In this document: positions 43,275-54,490 of the stretch, one piece after another
Numbering within the stretch: the first letter of the stretch is position 1
Layout of the letters: each line of letters opens with the position of its first letter
Notes under the pieces: generated by a model
Databases searched by the model: none
The model's input: the letters and a program-made list of their open reading frames with translations, nothing else
Told to the model about the DNA's origin: nothing
Assembly (NCBI GenBank): GCA_022036555.1
Contig: CM039130.1
Span: 13,097,840 to 13,161,839, forward strand
Reading direction: 5' to 3'
DNA from: Microstegium vimineum
Lineage: Eukaryota > Streptophyta > Magnoliopsida > Poales > Poaceae
DNA length: 64,000 nucleotides
Translations under genes and position numbers: made by a program

Positions 43275-45305
43275 ATGACGAAGCCAGGGAGGCGCCATTG
43301 CCAAAGGGACCCAGGCTCCGGGAGGTTCGCCCTGTCCTCCTCTGCACGGGTCATCAAGAAGAAGGGCGTGGCCGCGGCGGCGGCGAAGAAGGGCGTGGCC
43401 GCCGCCTCCTCGACAGCGAGGAAGAAGGCCTTGCGTCCCTCAACCGCGTATGCGAAGAAGGGCGTGGCCATCTCATCCTCGACGGTGGCGGCGTTTAAGA
43501 AGGGCGTGGCCACCACAACCTCGATGCAAAGGAAGGCCGTGCCACCCACAACCACGGCGTTCAGGCGCTCCTCGGTGGGGATAAAGGTGGCGGTCACCAA
43601 TGAGAGCAGTGAGAGCAACGGCTCCTCCGTCGACACCACCAGCAGGGGCACCGTCGACACCACCAGTAGCGGCTCCGTCGACACCACCAGCAGCGGCTCT
43701 GTCATGGCCCAATGCCGCAACTGCTTTGAGGGAAAGCACCTGTGGCATTTCTGGCTTCATGGAGGCCCCAAGTGCCCTCCAAGTGCTGGGGAACAGCAGC
43801 CTTCCAACGCCGGCACCACCACCAACAGGGTAATGCCATACATTTTCTATATTTGTCGATCTCAATTGATGCTATTACTTGCCCTGTTAGCTTATTAGCT
43901 TGTGTTCTTTGCTTATATGTATGCTATTTTGTTGTATGGTATTAGCTATTAGCTTATGTTCTAAGCTATTAAGTTCAATGAACACTAGCTATTAGCTAGT
44001 TTCAGTACTCTGTCAGTAGCTATTATGTTCTATGATATTAGCTTATCTTCTATGCTATTCAAATCATCACAATGTTGTACATGTTTCAGACTGAGCATTT
44101 GAAAGGTTGTCTTATAACTTGTCAGCAAATGGACATTGTTTTCATGCCTTGTCTAATTGAGATGATTAATGCATCCTCTGTCTAATTGAGATGATTAGTG
44201 TACTCTGCTGGTTTCTATGTACAGTTGCTGCTCTCTCTTAATAGTGTACTCTGCTCTCTTACTTTCTAATTTTAATAGGGCTGGCTATTCTATTTTGTTT
44301 GCATACTACTAGTACTAAACTAGTAGTAAAGTTGTTGGCTGGCTGGTACTACTTTACTTGGTATGGTTGGAGGGGTTATACTGCTCAACTACTACTCCTA
44401 ACTGAATTTATCTGTACTACTACCTATTGGCTGCTCTTCTCTTATCTACTACTAATGCTGGCTACTCTTACTAGTCCTATAGCTTAACTACTACTACTTA
44501 CTATTACTACTACCCCTGTTTTTGATTTGTGAAAGTTTTTTGCTGCTGCTAGCTACTTATCACTTATCAGCAATTGAACACTGTTTTCCTACCCTGTCTA
44601 ATTGAGATGATTAATGCATGCCCTGTCTAATTGAGATGGAATATGAGCTGTATTGTTCTAGTTATCATCTATTTTATTTTGCCTATGATGAAATTTTTTC
44701 AGAGGCCTTTTTCCTCTACTCTACTACTCCTCCTATGTCCTAACTGAATCTATCTCTACAACTACTTGTTGGCTACTCTTCTCTATTCTACTACTGTTGC
44801 TCTCTTTTACTAGTACTCTCTACTCTTACTACTCTGTACAACTCTCTACTACTACTACCCCTGTTTTTGATTTGTGAAAGTTTTTTGCTGCTGCTGGCTA
44901 CTAATTATCTTCTAGTACTCTCTAGCATTGTACTGTTGAAATTGTGCTTTGAAACTTGTGATAATATTCTGAATATATATGTGATATATGAATTATGTGT
45001 ATGATTCTGAATGTTGTTGTTTGGTTTCATATATGTAGGCACCAGTGAATAACCTCACCCTCATGGAGGCCTTGGATGCAGTGGTTACCAAACCAATAAT
45101 GAACAAGATCAGAGTTGTTCAGTGGGTTGTCGACGACGTGAAGGAAAAGGTAGAGAAGGCGGGAAAAGATGCCGAGGAGGCCAAAATCCTTGCCCAGAAG
45201 GTGGCAAAGGAGGCTGAGCAGGCGGTAAAAGAGGCTGAGCAGGCTGAGGAGGCCAATATTGAAGCCATGGGTGTCCATCTGACTAGCATCTCTAAGAAGA
45301 TTTAG
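43275..45305 (+). CDS. Lys/Ala-rich protein with Cys/His motif and C-terminal coiled coil, 273 aa, two exons
   Basis: Exon 1 is 43275-43829 (AGG|gtaatg) and exon 2 is 45039-45305 (tag|GCACCA); they join in phase with no internal stop. Exon 1 encodes five or six degenerate KKGVAxxxS repeats (basic, Ala-rich, about residues 28-80), then a Ser/Thr-rich SVDTTSSG repeat (about 118-140), then CRNCFEGKHLWHFWLHGGPKC, which is split by me here as a possible C-x2-C...H...C zinc site (about 146-166). Exon 2 is a long Lys/Glu/Ala helix (EKVEKAGKDAEEAKILAQKV onward), almost certainly a coiled coil. I do not recognise the family. Its promoter flank and intron are inverted copies of those of the C48 gene, so it arose inside the CACTA complex. 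A nucleic-acid-binding accessory protein is an inference only. Confidence 0.6.
43830..45038 (+). other. Intron of the coiled-coil gene
   Basis: A GT-AG intron of 1.2 kb, rich in ctactact-type repeats and tagctattagctt repeats (43890-44060). The phrase gtctaattgagatgatta occurs repeatedly (44145-44200 and 44597-44637). 44540-44935 matches, in reverse complement, 39115-39410 in the C48 gene leader. Confidence 0.6.
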
Positions 45306-45942
45306 GATCTCATCAAGGTGGTGGATAGCGCCATGCCTCTGAAGCAGTAGGAAGGAATTGATGCCTGATGAAGTAGATGTACATAACTTTTGCCATGCCT
45401 AGGAACTAATGCCATGCCTCTGAACTGATGAAGCCACTTATATAAGTTGGTAGACATGTTGCCTAAATATACCTTTATATATATGTTGGAAGACAATCTA
45501 GCCTCTATGGCTGTTCAAATGGCTGTGATGAAGCCACTTATATATATGTATGTGTGTTGCTGTTCACTTGTAGTAGAAATGGCATGTGTGTTGCTGTTAT
45601 CTATATTGTTGCCTTCAATTGTAGATATAAATGTTCTATATGACATTTTTGAGCTATAGTAGGAGGAGAGTAGGGAGGTGCAGTACAAAGAAGAGTAGTA
45701 GAGGAGCCAGTAGTAAGCAGCAACAGCAGCAATAGTAGTAGTAAGCAGCAGCAACAGCAGCAGGCGGCAGTAAATAGTAGCAGCAGTAAGGAGTAGCAGT
45801 ACTAGTAGTAAGTACTAGTAGTTAAGTAGTAGTAGTACTGGTATAAAAGATTTAAATTTTGAATTTAAGCAAATGACAAACAAGGTCGAACAAGGTCTTA
45901 TCAAAATATGAATAAGCTAATAGCAGTAACAACTCACAAACA
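45306..45942. other. 3' flank of the coiled-coil gene and AGT/AGC-rich repeat
   Basis: tatatatatgt words and duplicated gatgaagccacttatata at 45425 and 45526 are followed by a simple-sequence region 45655-45830 (agtagtag/agcagcaac) that resembles 38335-38420 in the same orientation. No gene is visible; the region separates two convergent transcription units. Confidence 0.5.
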
Positions 45943-48071
45943 TTACAAATGAAATCTTACAAACACATACTTAAACAAGCTAGTTAGGGCCTGCCATAAC
46001 CACTTTCCCTTGCCACCTTTTCGTTCCCATGGTAGAATGTCTTTGGGTAGGTTCTTTTCCACAACACTGATCTTCGTACTAAAGTCTTTGAATAGCGACA
46101 TGTCTTTGTAGTCATTGTAAGCTTCAGCATCGTCCACGCCATCAACTCCGATATGTGCTGTTTCCCGGGAACTACCACATGCATTGTATTCTTCTTTGGG
46201 GGGCGATTACTCAGTGGGTCAGGGATATAGAAAATTTGTGCGACACGAGAAGCAAGGACCCAAGGGTCATCTTGGTAGCCTACATTGTTGAGATCCATGA
46301 CTGTCAACCCGATCTCATTGACATCATGTTGCTTGAACTAGTGGCAGTGAAACAGGACCACCTTTAGATCCCTTCCGTAGTCAAGCTCCCAAATATCTTC
46401 GATTATGCCAAAGAATGGTTCCTTTCGCCCATAGTCGGCTTCCGCCTCATATCGAACGCCGCTGTTTTGGTTCACACTTTTACTATCCTTTGTCTGGGTA
46501 TAGAATGTGTACCCATTTATCTCATAAGCATTCCAAGATGTCACTTGTCTCGATGGCCCCCCCGCCATCCTACTGATTGCAATAGAATCTTCACTTTCTC
46601 CAGGTAGTATGTTCTGGTCCTTCAACCATTGAGTCAGGCGTCGCCTGTGTTGTTTCATGACCCAATCAGTTGAATGACCATTCCTCTCCGCCATAATGAT
46701 AGCTAAGTGTTCCTCAACATACGGTTGCATTAGTTTTGTGCTCTGTAACACACAATAATGCGCTCGACTGACTTGTTCGTATTCATTGTCGATGAACGTT
46801 TTTCTACCACTTGTGCCCTTCCCGAGTAGCCTACCCTTGTAACGAGAATCTAGATTGCCAATACCTCTTTGTACTTTCACATACTCTTAGCAGCATTCTA
46901 TGGCCTCTTCAGTATTGTAACCCTCTATCATGGATCCCTCTGGGTATGCTCGATTATGCACGTATTGGCTTAGGACCGACATGAACCGCTCGTAGGCCCA
47001 CATTTCATGCAAGTAGCAAGGGCCCAACGCCTCTATCTGATGAACCATGTGAATCATGAGATGTTCCATTATATCGAAAAAAGCAGGAGGTAAACACATC
47101 TCAAGTTGGTTCTAGGTCTCCACCGCAAAATCGTGTAGGTCTCTCAGCTCTTCCCTACGAAACGTCTTTTGTGAGATCTTTGAAAAGAAGTAGCAAATGC
47201 AGGTGATGACCATCTTCAGGAACTCTGGCTTTATAACCCTGATGACAATTGGCAGGTACACTGTCAGCATCATATGACAATCATGAGCCTTACAGTAGTG
47301 AAATGACAGGTCCTTCATCGCCACTAGCTTCTTCAGGTTTGCCGAAAACCCTGTCGGGACTTTGATCACCCTCACCTCTGTAAGTAAAGCTCTCCTCTCT
47401 TCTATGTCTAGGTTGTAGCTAGCAGCGGGCAGAGTGTATTTTCCATTATCTTGAAGTATCGGGTGAAGCTCTGGCATCACATTTACCTGCTCCATGTCCC
47501 TCCGTGCTTTCAAACCATCCTTTGACTTGGCTGTGTCCATCAAGGTACCGATGAGACTCTCGAAGACATTCTTCTGCATGTGCATAGCATCAATGGCATG
47601 GGGGACCGCCAATTGTGGCCAGTAAGGGAGATACTGAAAGAAGACTGATTGTTTCTTAAGAGGCACCCTTCGATGGGAGGTGTGCTTCTATCTCTGATCG
47701 TTCCATATGGATTCTTCTTTCCGTAGATGATCTTTATGGTTTTCACCATACTATACACATATTGTCCATTATGACGTCTCTTCGGAGGGGGTTCATCCTC
47801 CGAGATGTAGCCATACTATCTTAAGTACAATTTGCTGCGATACTTGTGGCCCATCTTTAAAAAGCAATGGTTCCTTACGTAAACAACCTTCTTGGATCCA
47901 TGTAGGTACACCGATTTAGTATCATCCAAACATACCAAGCATCCCATCTTACCTTTAATCAGTCTAGACATGGCAAACAACGTTGGGTGATCGTTGATAG
48001 TCACAAATATTATTGCCCTTAATGTGAAGTCCTCCTGTCGGAATGCATCATACATCGGCTCCCCAACCCTC
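45943..48071 (-). pseudogene. TNP2 (CACTA transposase) pseudogene, 3' part
   Basis: This continues the TNP2 protein across the Gypsy insertion: FTLRAIIFVTINDHP, then SRLIKGKMGCLVCLDDT (inferred TNP2 zinc/core), HAIDAMHMQKNVFESLIGTL, KAHDCHMMLTVYLPI, FFDIMEHLMIHMVHQIEALG and YLHEMWAYERFM. The C-terminal domain follows (YEINGYTFYTQTKDSKSVNQ, VLFHCHWF-like with a stop). Stops and frameshifts fall near 47816, 47660, 47110, 46885 and 46340, so the gene is dead. TNP2 normally cuts CACTA ends. The order of conserved blocks is complete, showing that the parent element was autonomous-type. Confidence 0.88.
48067..48071. repeat. Target-site duplication, left copy (CCCTC)
   Basis: ccctc precedes the Gypsy 5' LTR and is repeated exactly at 61301-61305. 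Confidence 0.92.
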
Positions 48072-51000
48072 TGTAACACCCCTGGAGTTTAAGCGCTTAA
48101 TTAAAAATTGATCATGTCATCAAATGCATTAAGCATCATTCACTTGATTGAGAACCTTACTATGCGTTGAACTAAAACAAGTTTACTTGATTGAGTTTGA
48201 TTCAATTGTTTGAATGCTGACCATGTTTTCAAATTCAAATTTTCAAATTTAAATCCAAACCCTAATTTCAAGAGGGGGTAGATTAAACCCTAAACATGAT
48301 TTTCAAAATCTAAAAAGAATTTGTATATGGTTGTTAAAGCAAAGTTGTAGGTCTCTGCTTGAATTGCATTTGTTGTGTTTACAGTTTTTCAAGTGTTATT
48401 CAAGTTTTTAGAGTAAATAAAAAGGGGGTAAATCCTTTTTAAAAGGTTTTTCAAATTTCAAAAATGCACATTCATTTCTAGGCCGAATTTGAAAAAGTGT
48501 GTATTGACAAAAGTGTAGATCATGAAATTTTGAGCAACTTTGTTATTCAAAGTTTTTCATGAAAACCCTTGAAAGTTTGAGCTTTTTGCAAAAACCATCG
48601 CAGGGCAGTTTGGGCATTTCATCGAGCAGTTGCATGGCGGCGTGGGACTCGGCGTCGACACCTGGCCGGCCAGCTGCCGAGCTCGCCGTGCGACTCCTGG
48701 CCTCAACTCGCGTCCCATCGTGTGCGTGGCGTCGTCGCGCACACTCCGCACTCTTCAAAACAGGACGGCGTTCACCCCTTGGTCCCTTTCCACACCGTGC
48801 ACTCGCTCTACTCTGCTCCGCCGCGAGTGTCTCCCACATCGACGAGCTCGTCCGAGCTTGTTAGCCATTGTCAAGTCCCAAATCCATTGCCATTGTCTTC
48901 GCCTGGACCTCGCGCATCCTCGGGGTGAGTTGGTTGAAGCCGCCAAGCCTCCATTCGCCCAGCGCGACTCCGTCTTCCTCGGCTCCGGCGAGAGCGCCGC
49001 CGCTCTGGTGTGATGTCGTCCTGGCTATGCAGGAGCCGCATTGATCTTTTATCTTTTGTTTCATGTTCCTTGTTCATCGCTAATCCTCGTCGGCCTCGCC
49101 GTTTCTTCTTAGGTGAACCACAGCCTCGGGAACATCGACGTTGCCGCTCGGCTCCAGCTTCCGCCGGTACGGTCTCCGTCACCAGCATCATCTACTTCAT
49201 GTTCGGCCGAGTTAGCATGCGCTTCATGTTCAGGGTAAACTCCTAGTGCTCGTAGAGTAGCTGGTTGTAGCTAATTCCGAACTGTAGCCGTGGTTCGTGT
49301 TCCCTCCGGCGTGTTAGCGCCGCCGCGTCAGTGCTCACCGCCGTGAGAGCTCGCTTGTTGGTCGTTTTCTGATCCGAGTGCTGCGCTAGCTTCGCCTAGC
49401 CATCGTGAGTCTAGCTAGGGTGTTGGTTATTCAAGCGCGTGCGCAGTTTCGCCGGCGCACGTCACGCAAATCTCCGTCGTCCACCATGGCCAGCGGCGGG
49501 GTCGTTTCGATGAGTTTTCAGTTCATTTTACGTGCGCTTCGCGTTGTTTGGGGGCCGCTGAGTCTGCTGGTAAGCTTGGTAGAGCCGTTTATGGTTTGTA
49601 CTCGACGGTGCATGTGCGGCTGCGCGCGGGGTGCCGCCATTGCCGTCGGCGAGGTCAGCGCTGGAGGTTTTAGCCTCGTTTTGTTGGTGCGTTGTGTTCG
49701 CAGTTGCTTCCTAAAATCGATTGCAATGCTTGGTTGCTCCGGCGCACGTCTGTACTCGCCAGCGTACGTGCGGCCGAGCTCGGGTCGCCATCGTCGTCGC
49801 CGGTGAGGCGTTTGCAAGGGTTGGAAAGGGCTCTATCGTACCTCGTTGGGTTCAGGGCGAAGAGAGGAAGCCAGCGCACGAGTCAGTTGAACGTTTGGTT
49901 CACCGCCGGCGACGCGTCGCCATGTTTCTTGGTCGTCGGCGCTGCTACTCTGCTCTGGCTCGCTGACGTGCGGGACCCAGGCGTCAGTGAGATATCAAAG
50001 AGTTTTCTTATTTTCTTGTTTTGCACAGTAAAGCTTTTTGTTATTTTTGTATGTTTATTTCTTTGCATAATTAAATTCTGCAAAATTTTTTGTATGCTCT
50101 CTGTGATGTGTAGTATTCATGAAAAATATAACATGTCCATGTTCAGTACATTTTTAATCCTGTAATAATACTCAAAGTAATTAAGAAATGAGTTTTCCTT
50201 GATTTTTCATGCTCTGTATTTTGCTCCAAAAATTATGAGAAATTTTGTGTAACCTTTATACACTGATACCTTGTTGTATAAAAAGTTTGGGAATTTTTGG
50301 ATGAACTGTTATACATGGCTATTTGTATAATTAATAATAAAATGATTAGTAACCCTAATAACTTTAGGTTTTGTGTGATTTTAGATTGTTTGGTGTTAAT
50401 GGTCATTTGTCCAGTGACAACCATAGGTTAGACATGTTTGATGTAATGTGTTTTCTCAGTTCTTTTGGATGTAATTATTAACTTAGTTAATCAAGTTAAT
50501 TAGGGTTTAATTAAGTTACTTTATGCTCTTGTTTTGCTTTCCTTCTTGAAGGGAAGTTGTACTCAAGGTGTTTAATCTGTTTTATTCACCTCTTAAGTAC
50601 TTGCTTGTGTGTTGCAAAGCATCATGTCTATTATTCCAAGCATCATCTAAGCATATTATTATATCGTGTAGATATCTCGTTGATTGGGTTGGATAACCAC
50701 CCTGGTGAAGGGGGTTTTTCTGTTGTTGAATCTGAGCCCAAGTTTGTGTATCTCTCCAACCAAGGCAAGCCCCGATGCATTCAAACATTTCCTTGTATTT
50801 AAAATGTTTTCTTTAAATACACTTATGGTTATTATATTGCATTGTGGTACTTTATTAAATTCCTACTTGATGCATAGTCTTATCCTTGTGTTAATTGTAC
50901 CTTTACCTTGAAAATTGTTTAAAGATGCAAAGTTTTGCTAAAATGCTTAGTATGCTTAGAGTTCTTTAGTAGGTGATTTCCGGTCACTTACACATAGTGT

Positions 51001-52176
51001 ATTGCTTCGGCAAATGGTTATGAAGACTTTTGAAAAAGGCATGTTGTTGGAAGTAATAATCGGGACCGGGCGGACACGGTGTTTGGGAGCCACCAGCGGT
51101 GTCTGGTGAGTGGGTTCTTTCCACCTGTGTCATTAGGGCCTTGCCGTTGTTAAAGTCTGAGGGTTGTGACTTTGGAGTACTTATCATATACCTTTGGGAA
51201 GTTGGACTCTGGCTAATCCATTCTAAAGGACGGTTAACCCGCACTGGGAGTGGAGAGATGGCGAGAGTAGTGTGTACCCTCCAAGATCGAGGAACTAGAT
51301 GGAGGCGTACTGGTCTCGGGTGGCGGAACCCCGTTCTCGGATGGAGGATCTAGGGAAAAGTAGTCATATGCGTGCTTTAGTGTTGTATATGTCGTGTGAT
51401 AGGGAAGTCTCAGCTGGGTTTTAAACGGTTCGAATCGTCGTGTTCCTCGGATATGGAAACATAACCCTGTTTTTATCAACGTAGTTAATGAAACTTAAAT
51501 TGGATACTTGATGGTTTCCTTTCATGAATGGCTTATTACCTTGTTATCGATCATACATCTAGATCGGTTCCTGAGTAATCTTATGAACAGATTAAATTCA
51601 TTTCAATTGTTTTATAAAATGCTCACTTGTGCAAAATACTTGATTCTTGCAAACCACCCTTGAATCCTATGACTTGCATACCTTTTGTCCACCAAATATT
51701 TTCTTTTGTCGGATAAGTCTTGTTGAGTACTCCCGTACTCAGGGTTTGTTAACCCATGTTGCAGATGAGGGTCCCAATCCGGTCTGTGTAGCTTCGTGCT
51801 GCATGACCGTTGTTTCAGTGGAGGATGATGAGGATTAGTTGTCTTTGCTTGACTCTTGGGCAAGAGTATCTCGGTTGTTTTGTCTATACTCTATCAGCAC
51901 CTTGATGTAATAATATCGTATGGCACTTAATTTATGTTCCAAAACTTATGGTTTATAATATGACTTTAAATTTCTGCTACTTTGATGTAAATTAAATTAT
52001 TATATTACTTCTGCAATGTTTGTAATGAGGAGATCCTATTCGGAAAGAGGTGGATGACTCGCTGTAAAGTGGCGACACCTGACGGACTAATTAAGGTTTG
52101 GATCATTTGTTTGGGATTAAGTCGGATGGACTATTAATCCTGGCAAGTGGGTCCTATCTTAAGAGGTTCTGTCACA
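48072..52176 (+). mobile_element. 5' LTR of the Gypsy element, 4105 bp
   Basis: Starts tgtaacacccctgg and ends ggttctgtcaca, directly followed by the PBS. GC-rich in 48600-49980 and AT-rich elsewhere. Frames of 60-157 codons in the GC-rich block have no domain and recur in the 3' LTR, so they are LTR sequence, not host genes. Confidence 0.93.
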
Positions 52177-52178
52177 GT

Positions 52179-52190
52179 TGGTATCAAAGC
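52179..52190 (+). other. Primer binding site of the Gypsy element
   Basis: tggtatcaaagc begins two bases after the LTR end, one mismatch from the initiator tRNA-Met complement tggtatcagagc. Confidence 0.88.
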
Positions 52191-52514
52191 TCTCCTTATT
52201 ACCAATCTTGCAGTTGTAAAAGTTTTCAAAACATTTTTGATCTTAAATTAAAATTTGATTTGAGTCTAAAAATTTCTTTAACTCATCTTTTCTCTCTTTC
52301 CATGTTTAGGAGAGTAGTTTTTAGGAATATCAAGCTGATGGTATGAATATGGTTTATGTATATGCCCTATATATATGTTATGTAAATATTATCGTATTCG
52401 TAGGGACGTTACATGCATCATATCATACAACTTGGGATGGGTTTAAAATTTTGTTCTTAATCAATTAAAATTTGTCATGATACTTACTTGCCTCTTTATA
52501 ATCTTGTCTATAGG
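52191..52514 (+). other. Gypsy leader with a candidate intron upstream of the extra ORF
   Basis: A U-rich 170-base stretch begins ggtatgaat at about 52340 and ends cttgtctatag at 52513, immediately before GATGGCC. It has intron-like composition and contains several upstream ATGs that splicing would remove. Splicing itself is not shown by the sequence. Confidence 0.4.
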
Positions 52515-53210
52515 ATGGCCAGGACCAAATGCACGGCTCGCAAGTTCTCCTGACCACGGGGCATCCCTCGCTACAGGCTGGCGTCACGTGGAGACGGTGG
52601 TGAGAGCAGCCAGCAGGGTGCTAGTCGCAGCGCTCGTCGCAAGGCGAAGATCGAGTACCTGCGGACCAAGCTGGGCCGGATGAAAGCAAACAGGGACGAG
52701 TTTGCTGGCAGGACTGACACTCTTGAGGACAAGGTGGAGGAAATGGAGGCTGAGTTGCAGGAGTGTCAGGAGCAGCTGGTGGGGAAGGAGGCACAACTGA
52801 CAGAGAAGGAGGAGCAGCTGGCACAGAAGGAGGCTGAGGTGGCCTATGCTGAGGGTCACATATACCAGTATTTGGGAGAGAGGAATGAAGCCTGGGACCG
52901 AGAGCACCTGTTGTCTGACATGTACCTCTGTTTGGGGCACTATGTGGGTAACCTCGAGTTCTACAACAATGTGCTTCATGAGGAGGTTCATCACCTCTTC
53001 AACATGATGAACCCAGAGTACCAGCAGCAGGCCATGGTAGAGGACCTTGGAGAGCTTGTTCAGGCAGACCTGTCCTTTGCAGACCAGTTCTTTGCACCTA
53101 CACCTAAGGGTCAGGGTGGAGTTGAGCCAGCACCTGAGGTGATCGTCGAGGACGAGTTTGTGCCAGAGCTAGTGGTGATTGTCGAGGACGAGCAGGAGTG
53201 GAGGTTGTAG
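52515..53210 (+). pseudogene. Extra 5' ORF of the Gypsy element: histone H3-tail-like N-terminus, basic region, coiled coil (231 codons, one stop)
   Basis: The frame from the ATG at 52515 reads MARTKCTARKFS, then TGA at 52551-52553, and continues open to 53210. Residues 2-10 match the histone H3 tail ARTKQTARK except for Q to C. Codons 14-45 are rich in Arg/Gly/Ser (SRSARRKAK), and codons 45-110 are heptad-like (TKLGRMKANRDEF, ELQECQEQLVGKEAQL), a clear coiled coil. A globular part and an acidic C-terminus (VIVEDEFVPEL) follow. The ORF lies between PBS and gag, where most chromoviruses have only a leader. The TGA probably arose from CGA (a single C-to-T change). The product could oligomerise and present an H3-like tail; the function is unknown. 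Confidence 0.6.
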
Positions 53211-53416
53211 TCCTTAGTGACGACGAGTAGATCGTGTTTTGCCTAGCTATCTAGTTCGATGCGAGTAGTGGATCTTGTGTAACATAATCTACCTTTATCG
53301 CTTTCAGAAGTCTTTAGTTATCAGCACTTTTATGTTATGATGGTCATGTAATATATGTTGTGCACTTGGGTACTTTTATGCTAGTGTTTTCAATAAAAGT
53401 ATGTTTGTGCAAACAG
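53211..53416 (+). other. Spacer between the extra ORF and gag
   Basis: 206 bases, U-rich towards the end, closing tttgtgcaaacag directly before the gag ATG, which resembles a 3' splice site. aataaaag near 53393 is a poly(A)-signal-like word. No coding content. Confidence 0.4.
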
Positions 53417-54490
53417 ATGGCTGAACATAACAATGCTGGGGCTCATGATGGGGAAATTCCTGATCCACCACCTGCACCACCAACCTTGGCACAAACCTTG
53501 GCTGCGTTGATCAATGTTTCAGCGGATAATGCTCGCCTCTTGAATGAACTAGCTCAACATCACCAGCAAGGTGGTCAGGGAAACTGGGGTCGCAATAATA
53601 ATCAGGAGACGACTTATGTCGATTTCACCGACACGCGTCCCCCGGTGTTCACTAAGGCAGATGAGCCTTTGGAAGTGGATGATTGGCTCCGCACCATGGA
53701 GAAGAAGTTCGAGTTGATTAATTGCACAGAGGTGCAGAAGCCAGTCTTTGTAGTTCAGCAGCTTCGTGGTGCAGCAGGATCGTGGTGGTCGACTTTTACC
53801 GCTATGCAGCCTGCGGGTCATCGTGCCACTTGGACGGAATTTCGTGAGGCTTTTCGTGCACACTATATTCCTGATGGTGTCATGGAGTCTAAGTTGGAAG
53901 AGTTCCTAAGTTTGAAGCAGGGAGATTCCACTGTCATGCAGTACGTGGGCAAGTTCAATCATCTTTCACAGTATGTTGTGGAACATGTCAGTACTGATAC
54001 TAAGAAGAAGAGGTAGTTTCTCAGGGGGCTCTCAACTAAGCTGCACACTATGCTCAATCACAATCCTAATGCTACCTACCATGAGGTGGTGAGCATGGAT
54101 ATCTCTGCTGAGAATTCTTTGCGCATCCATAGGGAGGCAAAGAAGAAGAAAGCTAGTGTTGGGTCTTCCAGTGGTAATCAGAAGAGGCAGAAAATCATCT
54201 ACCACTCTCAGAACCATAATCGCTTTCAGTATCGTCCTCCTCAGCAGCAGTCTGAGCAACAGTTCTCTGGGGGTTCTCAGTACCCTAGGTAGAATGTTGG
54301 TCCAAACAATCAAGTGGTTGCCAAGCAAACCAGCAATGTATGTTTCAACTGTGGAAAGGTGGGGCATTATTCCAATGTGTTTCCTCTTCCGAAGCAGTAC
54401 AATTAGAAGTTTCCTGGGAATCAGCAGCAGCAGAAGCAGGGTGGCAGTGCTGGAAATCAGAAGAACAAAAATGAATAGAAGACTGGGCAG
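53417..54490 (+). pseudogene. Gypsy gag, four TAG stops, damaged zinc knuckle
   Basis: Starts MAEHNNAGAHDGEIPDPPPA; the capsid core includes FTDTRPPVFTKADEPLEVDD, WLRTMEKKFELI, GAAGSWWSTF and QYVGKFNHLSQYV. In-frame TAG stops fall at 54014-54016, 54290-54292, about 54404-54406 and about 54476-54478. The zinc knuckle reads CFNCGKVGHYSNVF: the last Cys of C-x2-C-x4-H-x4-C is Phe (TTT for TGT). The frame is the same as pol, so gag-pol was one polyprotein. Confidence 0.88.

Noticed and set aside
48543..50165. Frames up to 157 codons in the 5' Gypsy LTR
   Set aside because: The same frames recur in the 3' LTR at 58459-59702 with deletions; they are LTR sequence, not host genes.
52584..52994. 136-codon minus-strand frame opposite the H3-tail-like ORF
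   Set aside because: Leu/Gln-rich shadow of the coiled-coil region on the plus strand.
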